Shown here one piece after another: positions 16,216-24,555 of a stretch of 33,638 bases of DNA. Below the pieces are notes generated by a model that worked only from the letters and a program-made list of their open reading frames with translations, did no database searches and was not told the origin of the DNA. The stretch's first letter is position 1; every line of letters begins with the position of its first letter. The translations under genes were made by a program, and so were the position numbers. The DNA lies in assembly GCA_018674495.1 (NCBI GenBank), contig JABHAA010000021.1:1-33638 (forward strand), read 5' to 3'. Source of the DNA: Rhodospirillaceae bacterium. Its GTDB lineage: Bacteria; Pseudomonadota; Alphaproteobacteria; Rhodospirillales; UBA2165.

Positions 16216-17355
16216 CTATTCCGCAATAAAATCCCGGAACCGCCGCGCGACGTCAGGCGGTTTCACTGTCGGGCGGCCGAGATTGTCGATGGAGCCGGGG
16301 GCGATCTTCATGCGGATGAAGTGCGGCCCGTCGGTGGTTTTCATCGCCCCAAGGGCTTCTACCAATCCGGCCGTGTCGTCGCAGGTCCAGGCGCTGCGGT
16401 AGCCGCAGGCCGCCGCGACGCCGGCGAAATCGATGTGCGGGCTGACCGTTGCCTGGCCGCCGGTGGAATCGTGGCTGGCGTTATCCAAGACGATGTGGAT
16501 GAGGTTTTTCGGCTGGTAGGCGCCGATGGTGGCGGCGGCGCCCATTTTCATTAGAAGCGCGCCATCGCCGTCGAGGACAATGACTGGCTTGTCGGTATTC
16601 AGCGCCAAGCCAAGGCCCATGCCGCTGGCGCAACCCATGGAGCCGACCTGATAGATATGCTGCTTGCGGTCTTCGATGGTGAACAATTCGCGCCCGCACT
16701 TGCCGGTGGTGGCGATGATAGCGGCATTGTTGCTCACCGCGCCCAGCAGCGATTCCAGAGCCTGGTAGCGGATTGCGCTGGGCGTGCCGCCGGATTGGCG
16801 GTCGGTGATCTCGCCCATGGAACGGGGCTCGGCGGCGGCCTGGTCGAGGGGCTCGTCCGCGACGGCGCCCTTTTCCATGACCAGCCCGAAGGGAAGCTGG
16901 GCCTCTTCGATGACAGTTTCGGCGGCGTCCAATATCCCCGCCACGTCGGCGGGGGAGCGCGGGAAGGTCAGGCAGCGAACGCGCAAAAGCTCCATCAGGC
17001 TTTGCGTGATCTGGCTCATCAGCTCGTGCTGGGGCTCGTCCGCAACGCCGGGCTGGCCGCGCCAGGTAGTGATCAGCAATGTGGGAATGCGGAACGGAAA
17101 GTTGAGCGAGGTGATCGGATTGACGCAATTACCAAGCCCGGAATTTTGGCACATGACGACGGTCTTGCGGCCCGCCAGCCAGGCGCCGGCGGCTATGGCG
17201 ACGGCCTCGCCCTCGGAAGCGGCGCCCACATACTTGGTCAGATCAGAGGTGATCGCCCGGTTGATGAACGGCGTCAGGAAGGAGCAGGGAACGCCAGTGT
17301 AGAAATCATAGCCCCGCGCCGCAGCCGGCTCGATAAATTCGTCGGCTTGGATCAT
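16216..17355 (-). CDS. aepY: Phosphonopyruvate decarboxylase
   Basis: A ThDP-dependent enzyme that decarboxylates phosphonopyruvate to phosphonoacetaldehyde, pulling the unfavourable PEP mutase reaction forward. At 379 residues it has the family's size. Visible features are GVPCSFLTPFIN near residue 21, the catalytic ThDP Glu in ASEGEAVAIAAG (46-57), and the ThDP/Mg site GDGALLMKMGAAATIG (263-278) ending with Asn292 in the expected 30-residue window. The conserved NSGLGN (71-76) and TTWRGQPG (96-103) segments also match. It follows aepX by 10 bases in the same orientation, so the two form an operon. Its product is the substrate of PhnW. Confidence 0.95.
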   Translation of the reverse strand: MIQADEFIEPAAARGYDFYTGVPCSFLTPFINRAITSDLTKYVGAASEGEAVAIAAGAWLAGRKTVVMCQNSGLGNCVNPITSLNFPFRIPTLLITTWRGQPGVADEPQHELMSQITQSLMELLRVRCLTFPRSPADVAGILDAAETVIEEAQLPFGLVMEKGAVADEPLDQAAAEPRSMGEITDRQSGGTPSAIRYQALESLLGAVSNNAAIIATTGKCGRELFTIEDRKQHIYQVGSMGCASGMGLGLALNTDKPVIVLDGDGALLMKMGAAATIGAYQPKNLIHIVLDNASHDSTGGQATVSPHIDFAGVAAACGYRSAWTCDDTAGLVEALGAMKTTDGPHFIRMKIAPGSIDNLGRPTVKPPDVARRFRDFIAE

Positions 17356-17365
17356 TTAGAACTCC

Positions 17366-19015
17366 TCATAGGAATTTTTGCGCGTCTTCCAGATCGGAGG
17401 CGTTGTCCACATCCATCCAGTGGCCGTTGATGTAAAGGACGCGCACCTCTTCACCGAGCGCCATGATGGCCTGCAACAAATCGATCATGGAGGCGCCATC
17501 GAGCTTTTCGGATGCGCTCAAGTCGCTAAGGATGTCTTTGATTTTGGCGGTTGCACCGCCGGAAAATTTGGCCAGGCCGATCCATTCGCCGTTGATTTTA
17601 TCGGCGTCCAGATCGGCGCCGATGCTTTGCAATTTGACCGGCTCGTCCTGCAGGTAGCCGGGTTGGAAATCATGGGAGCATTGCACCAGATCACGGGTTC
17701 TGGAGGTGGGATCCGGGTCGCGCTCCCGCCAGCGGGCATCGACCACGATGGTGATATCTCCGTCCGCCTCGGAAAGCATTTCCAAGATATAGTGGCGGAA
17801 CAGAATGTCGCCGTAGGCAACGATGCAATCGCCTTCCAGATGTTCTGCTGCGACCGCCAAAGTCGCTGCCTCGCCTGTGTCGGCAAAACGGTCATTGTCC
17901 AGAAAATCGATGGATGGCAGGTTGACCTTGTCTTTCTTGTAGCCCCGGACGACGGTGATTTTGCGGATCTTCTCTTGGTTAAAAGTGGACACCAGCCGGT
18001 GCAGCAGCGGCTGGCCGCGAATGTCGAGCATGCATTTGGGCAAATCTTCGGTCATGCCGCCGAGCGCGGCGCCCCGGGAAGCGGCCAGAATGATCGCCCG
18101 CGTATCGGATTGGGTGCTCGGCAGGTAGCGCTTTTCGGCTTCCGCCAGCTCGTCGTTCTGGGCGAGGGCGAAGATGTCTTTCACGCTGGTGATATTGTCT
18201 TCGACGCCGAGCAGGTTTTCATCGCGCATAATGCGCGCTGAGGTCTCGCGCATGGCGTTGATGGAGGCGCGGATATTGTGGTTGGCCCAGATCACGACGG
18301 AGGCGCCATGGGTTCGGAAATCCTCGGTCGGCGTGGTGTAATAGGTGGTCGGCACAATGACCACCGGGCAGCGCTGCGCCCATTCATCGAGGAAGGCCAA
18401 AATTTCCTCGCCGTCCTGGTGTTTCGAATGGATTAGAATGCCGTCGGCGCCGGCCTCGTGGTAAGCCTCGGCCCGCTTCAAGGCCTCGTCCATGCCCCAG
18501 CCCGATATCAGCGCCTCGACCCTGGCGATGATGCAGAAATCCGCGTTCGTCTGGCTGTCCTTGCCGGCCTTGATCTTGCCGCAAAACTCATCGATGTCGG
18601 CCAGCGGCTGGCCCTCGCCGATGAAGGAATTGGTTTTCGGGAACAGCTTGTCCTCAATACAGATGCCGCCGATATTGCGCTGGCATAATTTGTTTACGGC
18701 GCGCCTGAGATTGTTGAAGTTGCCGTAGCCGGTGTCGCCGTCGACCAGAATGGGGATCGATGTGGCGTCCGACATGAACTCCAATATCTCCAAGATCTGG
18801 GTCCAGGAGGCTTCGTTACTGTCGCGGACGCCAAGGGCCGCCGACATCGCCAGTCCCGATGCCCAGATGCCTTTGAAGCCGGCCTCTTCGGCGATGCGGG
18901 CCGACATGCCGTCATGGGCTTCCATCAGGAATTCCACATCGTTCGAGGTCAGCAAATCCCGCATCTGGCGGAATTTTCCAAGGTTGGAAGTTTCAGAATT
19001 TTTGATGTTGTTCAT
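17366..19015 (-). CDS. aepX: PEP mutase fused to a nucleotidyltransferase domain
   Basis: A bifunctional 549-residue protein. Residues about 15-295 are phosphoenolpyruvate mutase, which forms the C-P bond: DSNEASWTQ (65-73), the Mg-binding VDGDTGYGN (91-99), the diagnostic [10 protein letters not shown] (121-130, EDKxxxKxNS) and ARVEALI (164-170). Residues about 306-549 are a MobA/GlmU-like nucleotidyltransferase starting [13 protein letters not shown]. Compared with the usual LAAGxGxRL, Gly becomes Ser313 and Arg becomes Ala317. Some PEP mutase fusions are known to cytidylylate phosphonates (Fom1), so this domain may activate AEP or a precursor, but the altered loop makes its activity uncertain. 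It begins the aepX-aepY operon and is divergent from the PhyH-type gene. Confidence 0.95.
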   Translation of the reverse strand: MNNIKNSETSNLGKFRQMRDLLTSNDVEFLMEAHDGMSARIAEEAGFKGIWASGLAMSAALGVRDSNEASWTQILEILEFMSDATSIPILVDGDTGYGNFNNLRRAVNKLCQRNIGGICIEDKLFPKTNSFIGEGQPLADIDEFCGKIKAGKDSQTNADFCIIARVEALISGWGMDEALKRAEAYHEAGADGILIHSKHQDGEEILAFLDEWAQRCPVVIVPTTYYTTPTEDFRTHGASVVIWANHNIRASINAMRETSARIMRDENLLGVEDNITSVKDIFALAQNDELAEAEKRYLPSTQSDTRAIILAASRGAALGGMTEDLPKCMLDIRGQPLLHRLVSTFNQEKIRKITVVRGYKKDKVNLPSIDFLDNDRFADTGEAATLAVAAEHLEGDCIVAYGDILFRHYILEMLSEADGDITIVVDARWRERDPDPTSRTRDLVQCSHDFQPGYLQDEPVKLQSIGADLDADKINGEWIGLAKFSGGATAKIKDILSDLSASEKLDGASMIDLLQAIMALGEEVRVLYINGHWMDVDNASDLEDAQKFL

Positions 19016-19116
19016 GGCTAAATTTTACTTTGGAAATTGCGTCTGTACGATATTTCGCATTCATTGTATTGAACTATTCTAGGCATAACGGTCGGCACCA
19101 TATAGGAATTGCAACG

Positions 19117-19875
19117 ATGTTGAAATCACCGCATTTGGAAAAATCGGACATCGATCATTTTCAAGAATGCGGCTTCGTGGCCTTGAAGAATGGGTTTTCG
19201 CCTGCCGATGCCAAGGCCATCCAGGATTGGGCGACCGAACTGGCGGCGCGCCCGGAGGCGCCCGGCGCGCACTGGGTGTATCACGAAGAAAGCCAGCTCG
19301 AAACCGGCGTTCAGCTTATCAACCGGATCGAGAACATGACCCCCTATCATGCCGGTCTGGCGGAATTGGCGGACGTGCTGATCCCTGGCGTCGGGCAGTT
19401 GCTGGGCGAAGACGCGGTGCTATTCAAGGACAAGATCAATTTTAAGATGCCCGGCGGTGACGGCTTCGAGCCGCATCAGGATTCCCAAGCCGGCTGGGAA
19501 GCTTACGCCGATTATTTCATCAATGTCATGGTCTGCATCGATGCGGCGACGTTGGAAAACGGCTGTCTGCAATTGGCCCGGCGGGACGGCACCGAACTGG
19601 TTGGCCGTGAATGGGAGCCGCTGAGCGAAGCGCAAACCGCCGCCATGAACTTCGAGCCATATCCGACGGACCCGGGCGACGTAATTTATTTTGACAGCTA
19701 TGCACCGCACATGTCGGCGCCCAACTCATCGCCCAATATACGCCGCCTGTATTTCGCCACCTACAACAAAAAATCCGAGGGCGATCATTTGGCGAGCTAC
19801 TATGTGGACAAGCGCCAAAGCTATCCCCCCGATATCGAACGCCAGGCGGGCAAGAGCTACGTCTATCGGGTCTAG
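19117..19875 (+). CDS. PhyH-family Fe(II)/2-oxoglutarate dioxygenase
   Basis: A 252-residue phytanoyl-CoA-dioxygenase-like enzyme. The iron triad is visible: His120 and Asp122 (PHQDSQ) and distal His198 (YAPHMS), followed by an Arg pair at 209-210 likely to bind 2-oxoglutarate. The ATG at 19117 follows TAGGAATT; an upstream in-frame ATG at 19030 would add a non-conserved leader overlapping the divergent promoter. PhnY and TmpA, which hydroxylate AEP-type phosphonates at C1, belong to this superfamily. Its position between PEP mutase and the stand-alone nucleotidyltransferase therefore suggests hydroxylation of AEP, free or lipid-bound. Its stop overlaps the convergent nucleotidyltransferase stop at a shared CTAG. 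Substrate is inferred only from context. Confidence 0.88.
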   Translation: MLKSPHLEKSDIDHFQECGFVALKNGFSPADAKAIQDWATELAARPEAPGAHWVYHEESQLETGVQLINRIENMTPYHAGLAELADVLIPGVGQLLGEDAVLFKDKINFKMPGGDGFEPHQDSQAGWEAYADYFINVMVCIDAATLENGCLQLARRDGTELVGREWEPLSEAQTAAMNFEPYPTDPGDVIYFDSYAPHMSAPNSSPNIRRLYFATYNKKSEGDHLASYYVDKRQSYPPDIERQAGKSYVYRV

Positions 19876-20636
19876 TCGCCGCCGGTCGGTTTGAATTTTT
19901 CGATGGCGGGCAAAATTACGTCTTCGGCCCGGCGCAAATCCTCGTCGAAATCGATCTCGATCCAGGGAACGCCGGATATCTCGGCGATGGCGAAAGTGCC
20001 GGGCACCGCTTTTGCCAAGAGATCGCGGATGGCTTCTTCGTAGGGTTCGGCGGTGCGGCCGGCGTCCATATACTGGTCTAGCCGCTCCGCCAATTTCGCC
20101 GCCATCTCAGCGGAAAGCTTTAAAAACCCGGGCCATTCGCCAACGCGGTCAAATTGGCCGGATATTTTTTTGCGAAACTCCACCGGATGGCCGCCCCGGA
20201 TACAGAGCTTTACCGGCTCGTCGTCATCGTCAACCTGGGCATCGAAGGTGAAACAATTTTTGGCCTCGGCGTCCAACAGGCGGCGCAGCATCTCTTCGTG
20301 GTAAAGAACGTCGGCATCCATAAATAGCACGTCCTCGCCGCTGACCAGCACCTGGCGGGCGCACCACAGAGAGACTGAGCTGCCTTGGCGGAATTCGTCG
20401 TTCTGGATAATTGTCACCCGCCCTGCGGCCCCCAATTGATCGATTTCGCCAATGATTTCGGCGGAGCGGTAGCCAACCACCAGGGCCAGTTCCTGGATGC
20501 CCAGTTCCGATAAATGGTCCAGGTGTCTGGCCAGCAGGCTTTGGCCGCCGAATTTGAGGAGAGCCTTGGGCGAATGGCCGTCGTTGCCGCCGGACAATCG
20601 GCTGCCGGTGCCGGCCGCAAGCATCAGCGCTTTCAT
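19872..20636 (-). CDS. Stand-alone nucleotidyltransferase, candidate AEP cytidylyltransferase (PntC/LicC-like)
   Basis: A 254-residue NTP-transferase. Unlike the aepX-fused domain it keeps the full nucleotide loop LAAGTGSRL (residues 6-14), then PKALLKFGG, a QGSSVSLWCAR segment and the metal-binding FMDADV near residue 105. This layout resembles the LicC choline-phosphate and PntC AEP cytidylyltransferases, which make CDP-choline and CMP-AEP. In this locus CMP-AEP formation from CTP and AEP is the favoured reaction, supplying a CDP-alcohol phosphatidyltransferase. The ATG overlaps the hpnA stop (ATGA), indicating translational coupling with a hopanoid gene. A generic sugar-1-phosphate nucleotidyltransferase is the alternative. 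Confidence 0.85.
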   Translation of the reverse strand: MKALMLAAGTGSRLSGGNDGHSPKALLKFGGQSLLARHLDHLSELGIQELALVVGYRSAEIIGEIDQLGAAGRVTIIQNDEFRQGSSVSLWCARQVLVSGEDVLFMDADVLYHEEMLRRLLDAEAKNCFTFDAQVDDDDEPVKLCIRGGHPVEFRKKISGQFDRVGEWPGFLKLSAEMAAKLAERLDQYMDAGRTAEPYEEAIRDLLAKAVPGTFAIAEISGVPWIEIDFDEDLRRAEDVILPAIEKFKPTGGD

Positions 20637-21628
20637 GAGGCCAAATAGCCGTTTGCTTCGAACCAGCGAATGGCGTCGCTGATCGATTGCTCCGCCGGGC
20701 GGGGGGCGTAGCCAAGTTCATCCAGGGCTTTGGAGGATTTGAAATACATATACTTTTTCGACATTCTGACGCCGTCCACTGTAACAAACGGCTCGGAATT
20801 TCCCATCAGTTTCGCGGTCCATTCTGCGATATGGGCGATGGGCAGCACAATCCCGTGGGGCAAGCGGAATTTCGGGCCTGGTCGGCCGGTGATGCCGGCC
20901 ACCATATCCAGAATATCTTTGAGGCTCAGATTGTGCCCGCCGAGAATATAACGCTCGCCAATCCGGCCCTTATCGAAGGCAGCCAAATGCCCATCGGCTA
21001 CGTCATCCACATGGACGATATTGAGGCCGGTGTTCACATAGCCCGGCAGGTTTCCCTTTGCCGCCTCGACAATCATGCGGCCCGTGGGTGTTGGCTTGAT
21101 GTCGCGGGGCCCGATGGGCGTCGATGGGTTGACGATCACGGCGGGTAGATCCCGCTCCCGGATCAACGCACTTACCGCTTCCTCGGCGAGGAACTTGGAC
21201 CGCTTGTACGGCCCGATCATATCTTCGAAGCGGGACGGGGTGTTTTCATCGCTGCCTTGCGCGTCGCCAGAAATTCCGAGCGTCGCGACGCTGCTGGTAT
21301 AGACAATCCGGCCAACGCCCGCATCCATTGAGGCCAGCATCAAGTTTCGGGTGCCGTCCAAATTGGTGCGCATCATGGCCGCCTCATCGGGGACCCAGAT
21401 GCGGTAATCGGCGGCGACGTGGAACACGCCATCGACGCTTTTAACCGCCTGTTTCAAGGCGCTCGAATCGTTCAGATCGCCATGCAGTATTTCCACTGGA
21501 AGACCGGCGATATTGGCCGTGTTGCTGGTTTCGCGGATAAGCACGCGCACCTGGTCGCCTTGCGCCAATAATTTGCGCAATACCGCCGATCCGACAAAGC
21601 CGGATGCACCCGTGAGCAGAATTTTCAA
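20633..21628 (-). CDS. hpnA: Hopanoid-associated NAD-dependent epimerase/dehydratase HpnA
   Basis: An extended-SDR protein of the hopanoid-associated sugar epimerase/dehydratase family. It has the Rossmann motif TGASGFVGSAV near the N-terminus, GDLND, the catalytic YxxxK as YKRSK, VNPSTPIGPRDIKPT and GERYILGG typical of HpnA. I place the start at the TTG at 21628 (331 residues), because the relatives begin right before KILLTGASGFVG. A GTG at 21643 and an ATG at 21694 also lie in frame and add non-conserved sequence. The substrate of HpnA is not firmly established. It is divergent from ispH and overlaps the downstream nucleotidyltransferase by ATGA. Confidence 0.88.
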   Translation of the reverse strand: MKILLTGASGFVGSAVLRKLLAQGDQVRVLIRETSNTANIAGLPVEILHGDLNDSSALKQAVKSVDGVFHVAADYRIWVPDEAAMMRTNLDGTRNLMLASMDAGVGRIVYTSSVATLGISGDAQGSDENTPSRFEDMIGPYKRSKFLAEEAVSALIRERDLPAVIVNPSTPIGPRDIKPTPTGRMIVEAAKGNLPGYVNTGLNIVHVDDVADGHLAAFDKGRIGERYILGGHNLSLKDILDMVAGITGRPGPKFRLPHGIVLPIAHIAEWTAKLMGNSEPFVTVDGVRMSKKYMYFKSSKALDELGYAPRPAEQSISDAIRWFEANGYLAS

Positions 21629-21697
21629 AGCTTTGCGCCGCACTGATTGCCAATACTCTATGGGTAGGCAATGGCCCGAATGTTGTAAACGCATAAT

Positions 21698-21732
21698 ATA
21701 AAATTGACAGAAGCTCCGGGGCCGGACATTTT
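21698..21732 (+). promoter_or_regulatory. Candidate ispH-hpnH promoter
   Basis: TTGACA (21704-21709) and CATTTT (21727-21732) are 17 bases apart, 48 bases before the ispH start. The -10 is weak. The -35 is embedded in ATAAAATTGACA, shared exactly with the hpnM upstream region (6707-6718). Confidence 0.35.
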
Positions 21733-21779
21733 GGTACTAAGCCGGGCCATTAAGGGTCCCCGAAAATTGGGTAATACAT

Positions 21780-22769
21780 TTGACCGAAAATACCGAAATG
21801 CTTCCTCTGGACGTATTGCTGGTACGGCCGCGTGGCTTTTGCGCCGGCGTCGAGCGTGCCATCGAAATTGTCGAGCGCGCGTTGCAGATCTATGGCCCGC
21901 CGGTCTATGTCCGCCATGAAATTGTTCACAACAAACGGGTTGTCGAAACCCTGCGCGGCAAGGGTGCCATTTTTGTCGAAGAAGTCAGCGACATCCCGGA
22001 CGGCAGCGTCACCATTTTCAGCGCCCATGGCATCTCCGAACGGGTCGAGAACGAGGCGCGCCTCAGGGAACTGCCGGTGATCGATGCCACCTGCCCGTTG
22101 GTCTCCAAGGTCCACCGGGAAGGCCGGGCGCACACCGTCAACGGCAACGATGTCATCTTGATCGGCCATGCCGGCCACCCGGAGGTGGAGGGGACCATGG
22201 GACGCATTCCAGGCGGCGTCCACTTGGTTACCAGCCTCGAAGACGTCGATAATTTGACCGTGTCCGACCCGCAAAAAGTCGCTTACGTTACGCAGACAAC
22301 GCTCAGCGTTGATGATACCAAAGAAATCATCCAGGCCTTGAAAACCCGTTTCCCCGGCATCGTCGGCCCTGACGTGCGCGATATTTGCTACGCAACGCAA
22401 AACCGTCAGCAGGCGGTCCGCGCCATCTCGCTACAGGTGGAATTGCTTTTGGTGGTCGGCGCGCAAAACAGCTCCAACTCCAACCGGTTGCGGGAAATCG
22501 GCGAAGAATTGAAAGTACGCAGCTATCTGATCGACGATGCAAAGGGCCTGGATGCAGGCTGGCTGGATGGGGTCAAGACGGTGGGCATAACCGCCGGCGC
22601 CTCGGCGCCGGAAGAACTGGTCGAGGAATTGATCGAAAAGCTGAAATCCTTGCGCCAGGTGCGCCTGGAGACGATCGATGGCGTCGAAGAAAATATTCAA
22701 TTCAAGCTGCCGGCGGAGCTGACCGAACTTGATGCCAATAACGCATCCATGCAGTCGAGGGCTGGGTAG
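21780..22769 (+). CDS. ispH: 4-hydroxy-3-methylbut-2-enyl diphosphate reductase
   Basis: The last MEP-pathway enzyme, a [4Fe-4S] protein producing IPP and DMAPP. The three cluster cysteines are in their conserved contexts: PRGFCAG (Cys21), DATCPLV and [10 protein letters not shown]. Also present are HEIVHN, SAHG, GHxxHPE-like [11 protein letters not shown], and NSSNSNRL with TAGASAPE at the C-terminal side. The start is a TTG at 21780; an ATG at 21798 is an alternative that keeps the conserved core. The stop is one base before the GTG of hpnH, so the two are co-translated. The reaction supplies C5 units for the hopanoid genes around it. Confidence 0.96.
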   Translation: MTENTEMLPLDVLLVRPRGFCAGVERAIEIVERALQIYGPPVYVRHEIVHNKRVVETLRGKGAIFVEEVSDIPDGSVTIFSAHGISERVENEARLRELPVIDATCPLVSKVHREGRAHTVNGNDVILIGHAGHPEVEGTMGRIPGGVHLVTSLEDVDNLTVSDPQKVAYVTQTTLSVDDTKEIIQALKTRFPGIVGPDVRDICYATQNRQQAVRAISLQVELLLVVGAQNSSNSNRLREIGEELKVRSYLIDDAKGLDAGWLDGVKTVGITAGASAPEELVEELIEKLKSLRQVRLETIDGVEENIQFKLPAELTELDANNASMQSRAG

Positions 22770-22770
22770 G

Positions 22771-23907
22771 GTGGCGGTTCCGAACATTCAGAAACTTCGG
22801 GTTGGCGCCTATATCATCGGGCAAAAGCTGCGAGGCAATTCGCGCTATCCCCTGGTGCTGATGCTAGAGCCGTTGTTCCGCTGCAATCTGGCCTGCTCCG
22901 GCTGCGGCAAAATTGATTATGAAGACGCGATCCTCAATCGTCGCCTGAGCGTTAAGGAATGCCTGGACGCTGTCGACGAATGCGGCGCGCCAGTGGTCTC
23001 CATTCCCGGCGGCGAGCCGCTCCTGCATCACGAGATCGTTCAAATCGTTGAAGGCATCGTCGCCCGCAAGAAATTTGTTTATCTCTGTACCAACGCGCTT
23101 TTATTGGAAAAGAGGTTGGAGCGGTTCCGCCCAAGCCCCTATCTCACATTCTCGGTTCACCTGGATGGGTTGGGTGCGGTGCATGACGAGGCGGTTAATC
23201 AATCGGGCGTGTTCGTTCAAGCGGTGGCGGCGATCAAGGCGGCCCGGGACCGGGGCTTTCGCGTCAACGTCAATTGTACACTTTTCAACCAGATGACGGC
23301 GGAGCAATTGGCCAGCTATTTCGATTTTGTGACCGAGGAGTTGGGCGTCGAGGGGATCACCATTTCGCCCGGCTTCGCCTACGAGCGGGCGCCGGATCAG
23401 GATCACTTCCTGACACGGCAGAAAACCAAACAGCTTTTTCGCGATGTCTTCAAATTGAACACGGGCAAAAAGTGGCGATTCAGCCAGTCGAGCCTGTTTC
23501 TTGATTATCTGGCCGGCAATCAGAGTTATGCCTGCACCCCTTGGGGCAACCCGACCCGCAATATTTTCGGCTGGCAACGGCCATGTTATTTGCTGGGTGA
23601 GGGATATGCCGCTTCGTTCCAAGAGCTTATGGACGAAACCGAGTGGGAAAAATACGGAACCGGCAATTATGAAAAATGCGCCGATTGCATGGTTCATTGC
23701 GGCTACGAGCCGACCGCTGTCGACGACACCGTTGCTCATCCCTTGAAGGCGATGATGGTCGCGCTCAAGGGAGTGCGCACCGAAGGCGCAATGGCGGAAG
23801 AAATATCGTTGGCTGCGCAGCGCCCGGCCGAGTTTACATTCGAAGAAACCGTGGCCGAGTTTTCAAGCGTTCAAGACAGACCTGAGAAGCGGAGCGACGC
23901 GGCGTAG
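22771..23907 (+). CDS. hpnH: Radical SAM protein HpnH (adenosylhopane synthase)
   Basis: Adds a 5'-deoxyadenosyl radical to hopene to make adenosylhopane, the first step to extended hopanoids. The radical-SAM cluster motif is CNLACSGC (Cys38, Cys42, Cys45), followed by GKIDY and the SIPGGEPLLH segment. The N-terminus VAVPNIQKLRVGAYIIG matches the family, which fixes the GTG at 22771 as start (378 residues). Further HpnH features are CTNALLL and a C-terminal Cys group (CADCMVHCGYEP). It is coupled to ispH and convergent with hpnG, whose 3' end it overlaps by 45 bases. Confidence 0.95.
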   Translation: MAVPNIQKLRVGAYIIGQKLRGNSRYPLVLMLEPLFRCNLACSGCGKIDYEDAILNRRLSVKECLDAVDECGAPVVSIPGGEPLLHHEIVQIVEGIVARKKFVYLCTNALLLEKRLERFRPSPYLTFSVHLDGLGAVHDEAVNQSGVFVQAVAAIKAARDRGFRVNVNCTLFNQMTAEQLASYFDFVTEELGVEGITISPGFAYERAPDQDHFLTRQKTKQLFRDVFKLNTGKKWRFSQSSLFLDYLAGNQSYACTPWGNPTRNIFGWQRPCYLLGEGYAASFQELMDETEWEKYGTGNYEKCADCMVHCGYEPTAVDDTVAHPLKAMMVALKGVRTEGAMAEEISLAAQRPAEFTFEETVAEFSSVQDRPEKRSDAA

Positions 23908-24555
23908 GCTCCGATGCGCGGTGCGGCTCAAGCCTGCGAGATGAGCCATTTTCGGAATATTCCACGGCTTTAAGACGGCGCCAATCAGTGCCTTGCCATA
24001 ATCCCGTTGGCCTTCAGGAGTGACCCAGCCGTTCGCGAAATCGGGCAGCTCGGTGTTTGCATCATCAAACACCACGCGCACCACGATCACCGGTAATCCG
24101 TGGGCTTCGGTTGCCAAGGCGACGCGGTGCGATTCCATATCGGCGGCGGCAGTGCCGAATTCTTCGCCCGCCGACAGCTTTTCCCGTTCGTTGGCGATGA
24201 GGGTATCGGTCCCCAACAAGGCATCATCGATGACTACCAATTCCGGCAGGGCAGTCCGGGCCGCTTGCAGCAACCGGGCGCGAATATCGGCGTCGGTTTC
24301 ATGGATGATGCCGCCCTTTTGTTTGATCGACGCTGGTATCAGCAGATCACCGGTCTTGATGCCTGGGCGAAGGGCGCCGGCGATCCCAAAGCTTATCAAT
24401 AGGTCGCACCCACTTTCACACAATTGGCGGGCAAGTGCCTCGGCCCGCATGGGCGATACGCCGGAGACTTGTATTTTCAAATTCAATTCAGAGGCAATAT
24501 TGCGCAGGCAGTCGGCTTCACTTTGTAATCCGGTTATGACCCCAACGGATCGCAC
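23863..24555 (-). CDS. hpnG: Hopanoid-associated phosphorylase HpnG
   Basis: A nucleoside-phosphorylase-fold enzyme that releases adenine from adenosylhopane (HpnH product) on the way to ribosylhopane. At 230 residues it has the family layout: a GVITGLQSEADCL start, ISFGIAGAL near residue 57, LLIPASI near 71, and AADMESHRVA near 137 with the base-contacting Met-Glu. The GTG start at 24555 directly follows the shc stop (TAG-GTG), so it is translated with shc. Its 3' end overlaps hpnH on the opposite strand. The C-terminal Arg-rich tail is unremarkable. Confidence 0.9.
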   Translation of the reverse strand: MRSVGVITGLQSEADCLRNIASELNLKIQVSGVSPMRAEALARQLCESGCDLLISFGIAGALRPGIKTGDLLIPASIKQKGGIIHETDADIRARLLQAARTALPELVVIDDALLGTDTLIANEREKLSAGEEFGTAAADMESHRVALATEAHGLPVIVVRVVFDDANTELPDFANGWVTPEGQRDYGKALIGAVLKPWNIPKMAHLAGLSRTAHRSLRRVAPLLRSVLNA

